Source of the DNA: Fasciola hepatica
Lineage: Eukaryota; Platyhelminthes; Trematoda; Plagiorchiida; Fasciolidae
Reading direction: 5' to 3'
Assembly: GCA_948099385.1 (NCBI GenBank)
Contig: CANUEZ040000029.1
Span: forward strand, 527,501-591,500
DNA: 64,000 bases
The notes beneath the pieces are model-generated. The model had not been told where the DNA came from. It worked only from the letters and a program-made list of their open reading frames with translations, and did not search any database. Shown one piece after another: positions 11,670 through 23,500 of the stretch. Every line of letters begins with the position of its first letter. The stretch's first letter is position 1. The position numbers were made by a program, and so were the translations under genes.

Positions 11670-11803
11670 ATACCTCGAAGAATTGGTTTAACGTCAAAAT
11701 CTGCGAAGCTGACGGTTAGGTTGGTTGGAGAAAAAGGTTCACATAGAATGAGAAATAGTTTTTCCAGTAAAACGCTACAATCTTGGCTTGCTTTTTGGCG
11801 CAA
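11670..11803 (-). repeat. inverted repeat Z, right copy
   Basis: Reverse-complement partner of 9838-9965, lying in the minus-strand frame 11516-11803. Preserves CSVLLE, LCEPFSP and ADFDVKPIL. Confidence 0.65.
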
Positions 11804-12369
11804 TGCAGACCGAAACCATGTATTTCATTACTCTCGTTTCACATCATTCATCCTCACTGTGTTATCTGGTTTTTTGGAAAGTCAAATTTTTTCAGAGTAG
11901 AATCAAAAAATCGAAGAGGAAATACCAAATGAAACTAGAGGTTAGAGGATGTGGATGATAATAACGGTGTCTGGTTCAGCAATCAGCGAAGGCGGGACTC
12001 GAATAATTGTGTAGGAGATATTAAGTCGCCATTGGACGCGCCAGTTTGCTCTCGCGTTCAATACAGTACCCAACCAATTGAATTAAAGTAGCAAACACAT
12101 GCGCAAAAACCACAAGCTCCACAACGGTATGGACATCTGGATGCACTTGTTTATCCATTTGTAAGACGTCCGTGGCGTAAAAATGTAGTACACAATGGTA
12201 TCATTGATCATCCGACCGCGGGTACATTTCATTGGATTTTCCCCACAATCCACGGCGGTTGACTAATTTTTGGCTAAGGAAAATTTTTTCAGTAGCATAA
12301 GCTGAAATTCGACCGACATAGACTATCATCAGACTTATTGGACTGATTGTACAAGGACTATATGACGGA

Positions 12370-12620
12370 AATGGACTTCTCTGGTACACCCTTTAACAAG
12401 AGGCAGTGCCGGAATACTGTGCGGTCGATTAAGTTGAGGGTCGCTTTCAGATCAAGAAAAACAGTGATAGTGGGCCTATGGAAAGTGTGCCTATGTTCTA
12501 AGATCTGTCGAAGAGTAAAGATGTGATCAACCCAGCCTCGACCAGGACTGAACCCAGCTTGATTCTCGTGCAGACCGTGACTCGGTTTAGATGAGACAGT
12601 TTACGAACGTTACTATGGTC
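12370..12620 (-). mobile_element. RTE-like reverse transcriptase fragment
   Basis: Minus strand reads PTITVFLDLKAT, the first catalytic block of the reverse transcriptase, plus flanking QAGF-like sequence. Truncated at both ends. Confidence 0.6.
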
Positions 12621-12639
12621 CCTGTTTGTTTATTTCCAA

Positions 12640-14270
12640 ATTTTGTTGTGACCTCCAGACTGTGCTTTCCCTGCGTAGCCTTAAGCTGAGCTCACGTCTC
12701 TGTTTCAGCTTCCTTGATGCTAGCTGGGACTTACTGGCACACATCCAGGAGGTGGATAAATTCCGGCCGACAACTTGCAACTCAAGGTAATTGCAAGTTC
12801 TTCTTGATAAGCGACCAGTGTTGATTGATGTCATTTGGTGGAGCTACTTATAATTCTTTAATGAAAACGTTTTGAAAGGTTAGACTAGTTGGTTGTGGCA
12901 GCGTAGTTGCTGGAGTGTGAGTTTTTTGGGATATAGACACACAATTAGAAGGTGACCAGCATGGTCGTCATTCTTGGATACAACTCCGTCATCTTTGTCA
13001 TACTGCGATGTCATCGATCTGAGTCCAGTGCACATTTTAAAAATGAGGCCTGTCGGATGGTTCACTGGGATATGGCCAACGTCTTGGAAAGCAGCTTCCT
13101 AGTGTCACGGGATGGTTGTTGAATAACGAGTGAGGAGCAGGTACTTGAGAAATATCTCATGCGAACACGATTTACCTTATAAACCTGATAAATCATAGCA
13201 TACATCCACCGGATCCAACCTGGAACTCTAGCCCGATAAACAGAATAGTGGGTCGTGTGCAGTACGCTTTCACTTATTCCGGTTGATTTATTCACTCAAA
13301 TCCTCAGACCGAACAGCGATCTTTTGATAACGGTCGTTCGAAGCATAGGAACTTGTTTGTCGAGGATTTTTTGCTACACGAATAACACGAGTCACGTTAA
13401 GGTGGGTGAGCCCAATAGCCTTAAGGCTTTTACAAGATAGGAGATGGATAAGAGGGAATTTATGTGAAGTCATTGCGCTATTTTTATGCCCCGACAATGT
13501 TAAGAACACGAAGAAGTAAATACAGGGTTTCAAAATCCAGCACTTATCGAAAAGAATAAGGAGTGCGACGTGACAGGGTGGGGAGATCACCACATAGTTC
13601 GATTACTACCTGCACACAGGATAGACGACTGAAGATGGAGGGAGTAGTTGGAGTCGTAGAAGCAGATTTGCGAGAACAGAAATCATGGTAATGACAGTAA
13701 CAGAGAAACAGGAACAACTGCTGGGCGATAGGCCATTTACTACGGAGTGAGGCAAACGTGTGATCCTCGGCGAAACGAATGATGTTGTACACTATGCGCG
13801 ACCGTGAAAGCATTCAGATGAGAACGACCCGAAACACGACTTAAGAGTTTAAAGTTGGGTTGAACTTCAGCCTTGTATAAGATGAATAGCGTAGCAGCAG
13901 TAAATATCAGTCTGACATGAGAAAAGAACCAATCTTTTTGGACACTAACCATTATGCTCGGCCATCCGGGATAGCCCATTTCGTCAGTCGACAGCCTTGT
14001 TGCTTGTGACACATTTTCGTGTCTGGCCCATGGAGATCTCCTTTGATTCCTTAGTTTAAGTCACAGAGTTTTTCTGATTCTCCTCAATGGTGAAACGAGT
14101 TCTTTCAGTTATTGGTTTTGCTTCCACTTCACTCGTTTACTAACATTTTGTGCTGTGCTTGACGTTCGCTTTGTATTTCCTCCTCGAAGGAGATTATGCG
14201 CTGTTGAAGACACCGCAACTTAAACAATAGAATTTCACTTGCTATAATCGATAATTCATATAATTTCTGT
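12640..14270. other. no gene recognised upstream of the reductase
   Basis: Only short open frames and no recognised domain. The reductase promoter should lie near the right end, but no distinct core motif was found. Confidence 0.5.
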
Positions 14271-14280
14271 TCACTTGCAG

Positions 14281-16949
14281 CTAAACATGATTTTCCATGA
14301 ATTTGATGACGGAAGAAAGCTCCCAACTCTGGGTTTTGGAACTTATAAGGCAAATGAAACTACCTGCATTTGAATTCGTTCATAGATAACTGCAGAAGAG
14401 ATGGATACTGTAGTAAGATCGGCCTTGGTTTCCGGTTACCGTCTGTTTGATTGCGCTCACGTTTATGAAAACGAGGCCGCAATTGGCAGTTTTTTGGCAA
14501 AATACTCAAGGGTTCTGGAAATTCCCAGGAAGGATATGTTTTTGGTTTCAAAGGTATGCCTAACTTCTTGAATAGCTCGTGTTCCGTAGCTGTGGAATAC
14601 CCATCACCGACCGGAACTGGTACCGAAAGCTTGTGAGCAAACACTGACGAATCTGAAACTGGATTATCTGGATTTGTATCTTGTTCATTGGCCGGTTTCG
14701 TTCGAGGTTAACCTATTTGATTCGCATACCTTTTTTCCAGCCTGGGGAAGATTTGTTTCCTATTGATGAGAGAGGATTCGGGCGTTACGATGCCGTTCCT
14801 CTTGAAGAAACTTGGAGGGTAAGTTCTAACTGACCGTCCAAACATGGGTAAGAGTACGATGCGATAGTTGAATGTGTCATTGTTGTTTTTGTTTTCAGTA
14901 TCCCACCTCAATCCCAAAATCTAAGCTGAGACTATCAGTTTTTTTGGGTGGCTGTGCCTTCAGCATTTATTTGATTTGATCATAAACGTGTTCTGCCACC
15001 GATGACAAAAAACCACAATCACGACCCCATTTCACACGACCGCATGACCCTAGTAAGATGAGTGTTGTAGTTCATTACACAGTTCTGTTGTAAATTAACC
15101 CTCGTCGTTATTGTTGATAACTTGTGCTCTCATTTTGATCCATTTATTGATAGACTGAGAAACTTGTCTGGTCTCCTGATAGGATGCCATTGCAAACTTT
15201 CATGTTTACAGGCAATGGAAGAATTGGTCTCTTCAGGACTAGTCAAAGCAATCGGATTGTCCAACTTTAATAAAAGACAAATTGAACGTATTTTGGAATG
15301 TGGCAACATACGTCCGTCAAATCTGCAAATCGAAAGTCACTTGGGGTTCATGAATAACAAAATCATCGATTTTGCTAAGTCAGCTGGTATGACCGTTAGT
15401 GCGTACTGTCCCCTAGGTGCTCCGGCAAAACGGACGTGAGTTTTTGCTGGATCCGTTTTCACAATCAATCCGATGATGTTTTTTGTCTGACTTGAAAAAT
15501 GTGATGGGGCTCCATTGGTTTCAGGTGATAGTACTTCGTCTTTCTGTTCTGTGCTACTATTATACGGAAACTTATCTAAGGCTGCCCTAATACTCTGGTA
15601 CTGATGAAAAAAGTTACTTTTCGCAGAAGAAAACTTGAGAAATTTGTTTTTCCTTAAGATCAACACTCTATAGTAGTAAAGCCATTTTCGTGGGAAAAGT
15701 CGAACAGAATATATAAAACGTTTGCATTTTCAATGAGCGTTGATACGTGACTGCACTTAACTGATGATTTGTCGTGATTTTTTTATATCAAATCTTTCTT
15801 CAGAGTATTTTACGAAGTTATATCGCTTAATTTTATCTATTGATGCACACGTCTCATTGTCTCCGGCGTCCTTACACAGTAAGGAAGAAAACTTGCTCAA
15901 CTTACCGACTGTACGCGAACTGGCCGCTAAATATGGCAAAACGCCTGGTCAAATACTACTGAGACATGCTATTCAACGTGGTCTAATCGCCATCCCCAAG
16001 AGCTCAAACCCCGAGAGAATTAAAGAGAACATTTCCGTGAGTTAAAATAGATACACAGTTACTTTGGCTGTAAAAAAATGAGTGAAATAATGTTCTCAAT
16101 TATTGGTTTCATTCGTATCATCGCGCTTATTAAGTTAATTCCAACTGGCCTGTTTGAGACTTCTCTCTCAGATTATTAAACCAGAGGAACTTAATTTAAT
16201 TTTTAACGGGATCCTTATGGTGTTTCTTATTAAGGTGGTCATTTTATCCGTGAACGTTTCGCACTGCAATTGGTAGACGTTATCCAAACGTTCTATGGTC
16301 ACGCTTTCACACAAGCTGATCCTATGGAAGCATGCGGGATTGCTCCACAGTCTTGGTCATTTTTTTGTAAGGATCAGTTTCAGCTCTGTCCTGTCTGTAC
16401 AACCAATGCATGTGGACTGGGTGTGGTTAAAATAAGGTCAGAACTACCATTGTTAGAAACAAAAAGATGAAGAAAGTGTGTGAATACAAGACCGCCATGG
16501 GTCATAGAACAATACTATAGCTTTCGATATGTCGAACTTTTGAGTAGATGAATTCACTAGACAGAATCATTTTAAGTGAAAATGAGAAGAGTGTTTCGTT
16601 TGTTTTTCAGGGTTGTGAAACAGGGCCCCGTTATACGATAGTTCAGTTCGTTTCTGTGAAATTGTCAAAACAAAGTGCAGCTTGATAAATTTGATAAATA
16701 CAGCTCCTAACAATTACAATTTTTTCGTGTGTCCACCGAATTCTACCCTAACGACCGAAATACACACAGATCTTCGATTTCACTCTACTACCGGACGACA
16801 TGTCAGCTTTGCTTGCTGTCTCGAAAAATATCCGTACAGTGAAACCGGAAATGTAAGTGTTCGCATTATGCCCTTTTCCAACCAGTCTTTCTGTCCCCTG
16901 TCGCAGTATGAGGCATCACCCGGAGTATCCTTTCAACGATGAATTCTAG
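14281..16949 (+). CDS. aldo-keto reductase (AKR superfamily), 8 exons
   Basis: NADPH-dependent cytosolic carbonyl reductase with a (beta/alpha)8 barrel. Exons: 14281-14349 (ATG at 14287), 14386-14553, 14590-14706, 14741-14818, 15212-15435, 15880-16036, 16172-16221 (tentative) and 16907-16949. These give 900 coding bases, 299 residues. The catalytic tetrad is visible: Asp and Tyr in [10 protein letters not shown], Lys in MFLVSK, His in LVHWP. The NADPH 2'-phosphate motif is [13 protein letters not shown], the stacking Tyr is in SAYCPLG, and the C-terminus is [11 protein letters not shown]. Length is slightly below the usual 310-325 because the segment corresponding to VFDFxL after exon 6 was not found. 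The likely subfamily is aldose-reductase or AKR1-like; substrate cannot be told. Confidence 0.93.
14287..14349 (+). CDS. aldo-keto reductase exon 1
   Basis: 21 codons, [21 protein letters not shown], the typical first strand of AKRs. An acceptor-like TTCACTTGCAG ends six bases before the ATG, suggesting a 5'-UTR intron or spliced-leader addition. The donor is AAG|GCAAAT, GC type. Confidence 0.9.
14386..14553 (+). CDS. aldo-keto reductase exon 2
   Basis: 56 codons, phase 0. Contains [33 protein letters not shown] (catalytic Asp, Tyr) and MFLVSK (catalytic Lys). Flanked by 36-nt introns on both sides. Confidence 0.95.
14590..14706 (+). CDS. aldo-keto reductase exon 3
   Basis: 39 codons, phase 0: [19 protein letters not shown], then [16 protein letters not shown] with the active-site His. 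The upstream intron is 36 nt and the downstream intron 34 nt. Confidence 0.94.
14741..14818 (+). CDS. aldo-keto reductase exon 4
   Basis: 26 codons, phase 0: [20 protein letters not shown] followed by LEETWR, the family's loop between the fourth strand and the W-x-A-M-E helix. Donor AGG|GTAAGT. Confidence 0.93.
15212..15435 (+). CDS. aldo-keto reductase exon 5
   Basis: 224 bp, phase 0 in and 2 out. Encodes [20 protein letters not shown], the Q-x-E element in LQIESHLGF and [12 protein letters not shown]. Acceptor TTTACAG, donor AC|GTGAGT. Confidence 0.95.
15880..16036 (+). CDS. aldo-keto reductase exon 6
   Basis: 157 bp, phase 2 in and 0 out. Encodes [20 protein letters not shown] and [16 protein letters not shown], the coenzyme-binding segment. 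Donor TCC|GTGAGT. Confidence 0.94.
16172..16221 (+). CDS. aldo-keto reductase exon 7 (tentative)
   Basis: Acceptor TCTCTCTCAG, then [13 protein letters not shown], matching the family's TPEEMxxL helix. The only donor giving the right phase for the last exon is a weak GGT|GTTTCT at 16222. Family members usually show VFDF just before this helix; that segment is absent here, so exon borders may be wrong. Confidence 0.5.
16907..16949 (+). CDS. aldo-keto reductase last exon
   Basis: Acceptor TGTCGCAG, one base completing a codon, then [13 protein letters not shown] and TAG stop at 16947-16949. [10 protein letters not shown] is the standard AKR C-terminus. The stop lies 259 bp from the HYDIN stop on the other strand. 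Confidence 0.88.
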
Positions 16950-17117
16950 GTTGGATTCTTTCACCTCATTTGTTCAACCAAACTGGTATTTCCAAAGACA
17001 TTGAATCGGTAAATCAACCGTATGATCATGATTAATCTCTAGAAAGCAATAATTTGCTCGAAATGTTTTTATTTTCAGCGTCACTCGAAGTATAAAAATC
17101 TACATCGAATATGTTAT

Positions 17118-17123
17118 TTTATT
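17118..17123 (-). terminator. candidate HYDIN polyadenylation signal
   Basis: AATAAA on the minus strand, 86 bp beyond the HYDIN stop codon, in an A/T-rich 3' flank. Position and motif fit; the cleavage site cannot be read from the sequence. Confidence 0.5.
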
Positions 17124-17208
17124 CTTTAATGATTTCAATTTGGAACACAATTGAAAAATGATCGGGTTGATTCGGAAATTAACCATATTGGTCCACATGC
17201 TGTTTGGT

Positions 17209-17505
17209 TCAGGAAGACACTCCGCGCAGGTAGTAAACCCATTGCATTCCCTCAGTTAGTCCAGGTTTACGGCTTCTCGCCACGGACAACCCGACCGGAT
17301 CAGGTTCGTTTGATCCTGTTCGTTTTGCGGCGGGAGCACGAGTGGTTGTCTCGGCCTGAATACAAGTGACGATCAGTTTGCCGGTTACTGGAGCTCGGAT
17401 TCCCGACGATACACTACTAGCATCCAGTCCGACCGCGATGCGGTATTCTTTGCGCGCTCGAATTACTTCATTTTGTTTGGGTAGATTGAATGCAGTATTG
17501 TCCAC
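17209..17505 (-). CDS. HYDIN: HYDIN last exon
   Basis: 98 codons plus TGA stop (17209-17211). Starts VDNTAFNLPK and ends MQWVYYLRGVSS, parallel to the vertebrate C-terminus GVKWVYYLKG. This fixes the true end of the protein. A 40-residue insert before the end, rich in Pro/Ala/Arg, differs from vertebrates. Confidence 0.95.
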   Translation of the reverse strand: MDNTAFNLPKQNEVIRARKEYRIAVGLDASSVSSGIRAPVTGKLIVTCIQAETTTRAPAAKRTGSNEPDPVGLSVARSRKPGLTEGMQWVYYLRGVSS

Positions 17506-20500
17506 CTGTTTTAATTTCGCAGTCGAAATGGTTAAACCCTTCGTAGTAAACCTACTGTTGGTGAATACCATAGAAGCGAATGCGAAAACGAGAAGAGTTC
17601 GGAGTTTAGACTGACTACTGATATAAATTCATGCTGGATATGACATTACCATCACCCCAGTGAAAATGGTAACAAAATTACTGCCAAAGATGCTGCTTCT
17701 CGTATCTCAACTTCTCTCTCTCCAATCGTTTTTTATGCTGCGCGAAAAAGAGAGCAGATGAACCCAGGAGTAGATGAGACAGCTTAGTGACAGTTATGAC
17801 TATTATTCTCATACTAACAACATCTATAGTTGTCTTCGTTAGTGGGGGTTATTCCTGCATTGTGGCATTGTCTTTGATGCATGAAACGTCTTTTTTGAAT
17901 AGGACAAACTCCCCCTTCTTAACATTGAGGAAACAAAAAAGTTAACTCTTTCGGCACAACATTTGTTGCATACTTAAGGTTTTCTACTGCAGCACATGGA
18001 ACGGGTAAAGGGTATGGTAAACGTTTGGTTTGATTCTTTCAGTAGGAAAGGTTAGTATAATATTCGCCGTGATTAAGATTAACTGCAGGAACCTCATCGT
18101 GCGCAATGCTTATTTTACTCCGTTCCTACGCATAGATGTGCTTCAAGGGGTCATTACGTTATCTGAGAGAACCGGCATGAATTTATTTAGTGGATTACTG
18201 TATAGGATTCCAATTGGTCAGATGTGATAACAAGCTCAGTGACTCTTTTCTGTGCTTGCTATCATTACCGAGACATCCTGTTGCTCATAAAATGACATAA
18301 AAAATATGCTTGCCTGAAACGAGTATAGCATAGCTGATTGAAATACGTTACGAATTGTGATATGCGTGGTTTCTCCAGCTCGAATAACAATTGGGCCTTG
18401 TGGTCGTGGTTCGATAGCCAAACCCTGAAGAGGGAACACGTAATCCCCAGCATGTAAACTGGTCACTATTAGCTGACTGAATCTCGTCCCCACAACCGTT
18501 GGTTCAAATGTAACTTCCAGATTGACTTCAACTCCGGGGGCCGCGTTCACCTGACGATCACACTGGAAGTCCGAATTGTCCAACTGGTACGCATGATGGA
18601 ATTCGGTAGGTTTGCAAGGGCAATTAAATAGCAAAATTAATAGGGTGTTATTCAACATTTTTGTTTATTACTCATGGTGATAATCTTTATCATACTGTTA
18701 GAATTACCGACAATTCCTGAAGTTCACTGATGGACCATTGTAACCAATGCTGAGCTGTCGGTTGAGTCACGCTTGCAAAAATCTCAAAGACGACAAATCC
18801 CAGATTGTGCTCACGTACGGTTCTTTACGTGAATATTTATAAACATTACAGAGATGCGAAACAAACCTCAATGATGACCACTCCGCGGATTAGAGTCGGT
18901 CAAAGCGAAACAATATACGCGACTGCTTGCTAATCAAGCGAGCAAATTGACGCAAACATCTATGTCCAAAAGCATCAAAGATCATAGGAGATGAACGCAC
19001 CAGTCAGAACGTCTGCCGTGGTCAACGTTCACTGTTTGGTATAGTCAATGAAGAAAGTGGCACAGAACACATTTAAAGGAAAGAAAAGCGAGTGAGGGGA
19101 AGAGAGTCTGGATTTGGTTCACAGTATCCGGTCGAGTCGACCTGTCGCTTACAACCACATTATCGTTCATCAATTCTGGAGAGTGTGAGAATGATACTAG
19201 TATAATTTCATAGGCGTCTGATTTCTGAGCTTTGCGTGACGACTGGCAGTTGGGATAGTGTCACGTGGACTTCTGGTGAAGCTTTCTCGGTCCAAAGTTT
19301 ACGGAAGTGATCAACCTGACCTAAAAAACCGAATCTCAAAGTCAGAAGAGTACATGTTCCATCAAGAATATCAGTACTCTTGTAAATAGCTTATATGTGT
19401 TTGATGTTGCACCCCGCAGGATGTGTTAGGCTTGCGGGTTGAGGTCCACAACATCCGTCTACCTGACGGTTGGAAACATTAGTTGGCATAACTAGTTTCC
19501 ATAAATGTTTCCTGAGGGATCACTGGAGATTTCTGGACAAATCATACTTTGCGGCTGCACACAGCGCAGAAGGGGTTTTTTCTTTGGGAATCCTAACCGT
19601 AGCCTTTCACCAAAAAGTCTGACCCACAAGGTAGTGGGGCGTTAACCCAGCACGGGAACGTGACCGAAGACTCAGTGAAGCAACTTCTGCTCTGTCACAT
19701 GAGACCTTATTGTTGCATACGTTCTGTTTTGTCGTCGCTGGTGCTCTGTTATCGATCCGCTTTTCGGATTCAGTCCTTAGTCCCATGCACCCAATGGACC
19801 AAGCGGAGCGTGGACGGGACAGTATCCTTTGGGCCGGGGGCTGCCCAGTTTAGGTGGGCGATAGCTGCCCAATTTAGTGCGATGACTTTTCCCACTGTCG
19901 AGAGAAACCCCAGGCACTCTACTCCTACATCCATTTAGTGGGGGTTTTGAGACCGGTAAACTGTTTCTCTCCGTGTTTATTTTCTGGAGTGTCCTCTCCA
20001 GGAGCGTAGTGGATAGAACCAGATGTTGCCTAGCAACTGGTTCAGAGACTGGAATTCGTCTGGCCTCTACCCATTGACCTGTCAGGCACGATTGCATCTT
20101 CGGCCCAAGGAAGCCATCTTGCATAGCTCCTTGGGTCATGGAGGCAATAAAGCCATCATAACACGTTAAGGTGCAGTTTCGTCGTAATGCTGCGGTCAGT
20201 AGTATATTTGCATTCGAACTCGTTCTTCGTCCAAAAGACTCGACTTTGTTTTCTGTTTGCATGCTCCCTATGCTTCTGTTCATTTCACACTCCATTAGAT
20301 GATGCCTCAAGCTGAACTGAACTGTTGTGCGCGGTTTTGACACAAGTGTTCTTCCCTTTAAGTTAATACAGCCAGTTGTCGATCTTCATATATATTTGTC
20401 CACTTCCTACGGAGATTGGTTGCAAATTCATGTTATGGGTTTTGTCAATGAGTTCAGGGATAGTACCAATCTCTCTTAGATAACTTACTTTAGTCAAAAA

Positions 20501-23500
20501 TTCCGTCTTCACTTTCGCGCCATTACAAAACCGCACAGTTCTTGTGTGTCGTTGTCCGATTGAGGCCTCAAAGTAGGTTACCGGTTCCGGTCCAGCGGGA
20601 GTGGCTTCCAGCTCCAGGTCGTATGACAGCACACCGAGCTCACTGCAACTGGCATCCAAACGGCCAGTGAAAGAACCAGCTCGAAGTGGGCAAAATTCCA
20701 GTGTGACAGATGCCTGTAAATGGCGTTGATGATTAGAGGATGGGGATCAAGAATGTAAACCCTACCGTGAAAATTTATTACGTACCGACCTCATGAGGGT
20801 ATATGCATCGTAAGGTGGCGTGTCTTAATCAAACTTCATCGAGCCCCCTCCATGGACTGCATTTTATCCACCAGACAACAGAATGAATCAAAAATCCGCT
20901 TGCATTTTTCACACTCAAAAGTTCACACCGCGAGCTGGTATTGAACCGACGACGTTACGGTCACCGGTTCTCGCAAATCGCGTTATATTCAGCATGTAAA
21001 TTAGGAGTCGTTGTAGACCCATAGGCTGGTTTGGGTATTTTATATGGTTCAATCTGCACTGTTTTGATGAAGGAGCCCGAAATGAATAAGGCTACCTGTT
21101 AGCGCATCTAGGCCCCTCCGTAACAGCTTATTTTTTCGATATTCTGCACCAGATTATCTGGGTTCATAAACAAAAGCTGGTTGAGGATCACAAATGCCCA
21201 AGAGTGGCCACTTTACTTGTCAAGAATAGCTTACATGAAGTCGGAGGTTATCTGAATGTAATTTTATTCCTAGTCAATGAAAAAACCAAATTTGGCTGCT
21301 GATGCAAACGGGCTGACCAAATATAAGTACGTTGATAATAAGTAAGTTTATAATTTCACTACTGCGGAAGTATGTTTTCTTGAATTATGCCTATCATGAA
21401 CACAAGCTGTATACTTTAACTGACGGTAATTCAAGGACGTTCATTCACCTCAAACAAGGGGGCAAAAAGTGGGTAGCTGTTTCGGAAAATAGTTCTAGGG
21501 TAATGTGAGCTTTTGTGTAATAAAATTGCCGACCTACTTAAATGACAACGACTATTGATGGACACTGGAGCCATATCTTATACGTGAATAAACAGGCAGG
21601 CATACCGAAGAAATGCATCTGAAACCTACCTCACAATTGGGTGGTACTTGCAACTGATTTGGACACTGTACTTCTGACGGTGTGGTGGAAAGACTGAGGG
21701 AAACCGGGACATTCAAGGGGTTTTCCAGACGCACACTTTTGACCACTGATTTCCGAGCCGGGCTACGCATCTGTATTGTGCCGAGGGACTTTGGCCGCAT
21801 GATTTTGAATGTGATCTCACAGAACTGGTACTCACCGGTTTGATCATTTGTAAAGGTTACCTATAAAGTGTGTATTTAATGCATTCCATTAGAAATTAAG
21901 ACTCCCGTTGCTACTATGCACTGCATTATAGCAAAACAAGTTCGCATTTAAAAGTCAGCAAAAAAACAAGGCAACATAAACTCTCCGGAAAATTCACACT
22001 ATGCTCTTGTTGAGGAGGTCGGTCGAGGTCGATATACTTCCTAATTTGCAACAACATCTCGAGTGTTTTCTTTTTGTTTATATGGCTTTAGTTGTCGTGC
22101 TACTTGTTTTGGACACCATCTTCATTACGCAGGTGATGCCTCAATTACGAACTTCTGTTTGATGGATAGCTTAAAGCCATAAACATTCTCTTCGCATGGA
22201 CCATTTTCGGTTCCACTGAATACTGTTTTGACGTTCTCTGTTTGTGCCTGTATTACTTATCCGATTAGGCTACGTTTTTAAAACGTCTGGGCCTAAGATA
22301 CATAACGCAGAAGTAGACTGTTCTGTTCTCAGTCACACTTCATAGTGAAAGCCAACTTTGTTCACCCTAAGGCATCAAGATTTAACAAACACCTGCTGGC
22401 ATCTAGGAAGGTGAGATTGATCTCTACATGTACATAAGAAATCACAAGCACGCATGTTTTTGATTTTACTGAATATTCATTTGTGGAATACTGCACCAAA
22501 CCAACAAAGCAATGCAGTACTGTTTTCCAGTCATATAATTGCTCCGTGTATTCTTGCGAATCGATTTGTGAATCCTCCATTCTGACCAATCGCCATAGCT
22601 AGTCCGGCTCATGAAGGAGCAATTAGGTTATCATTGTATATCATGCGTCTACTTACACGAGCGTAAACAGTCCCCTCACGGTAGCTGAGAAAACTGAGTT
22701 TGTAGTCACGACTACCGTCTGCTGGAACATCGATATAATCAAGCCCCTTGAGCGATGTGTTTGGATCAGCCTTTTCTGTTCGAACGATCTCTCGCGTCAC
22801 TCGGAATCGCTGAGCTTGACACAACCAGTTGGGTATTGAGATCACTTCAGTATGCGTTAGTTTGCACTCAACTTCTCGACTTATTTTAACCAGTGGTTTT
22901 GGTGGGTCCGAGGTTCCGCTCAGATTGTACAGCAGACCGTTACCATCAGGCAAGGGGAAGAATAGAGTTCCCTAAAAAAAACATGAAAGATGAGATTGAA
23001 TCAACACGCGAGGTAGAGACAAGTAATCTCCGAAGAGTCAATACCTTTTCAACGACTCTAGTTTGCTTCGTTTTATTTCGAATATTCTTTCCAGACAGTT
23101 TTGCTGTTTTGATCCGTCCCATTAACTCTAGCAATAAAACTTTCCCGTCTTAGAATCACCTCGTTTTATTAGCTCAGAATACACTATGTAGGAAGAAAAC
23201 AGTCACTGTCACCAATCGCTACAACACAAACTAATTGGTTTAAACTTGCATCGGGTAACCTCTCCTCTGATTGGCTAACTAGTGATACGGTCGGCTAACA
23301 CATGACGAGAATCCTTTCTCGTCTTATCGATCAGCATACCAGTCAAATTAACACCTCGGTAATAAGAATATTTGTCAAGCCCAATCAGTCAGAAACAAAT
23401 GTCTTCATTAATCTAGTCGAAATGAAAGACCTATTCTCGTCGGATGCGTGAGTTAAGTGAAATTATGATATCTAGGTAGTTACCTTATGCTTTCGCCCCT

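Noticed and set aside
16682..16942. 86-residue plus-strand frame as a separate gene.
   Set aside because: It overlaps the reductase last exon in another frame and has no recognisable domain.
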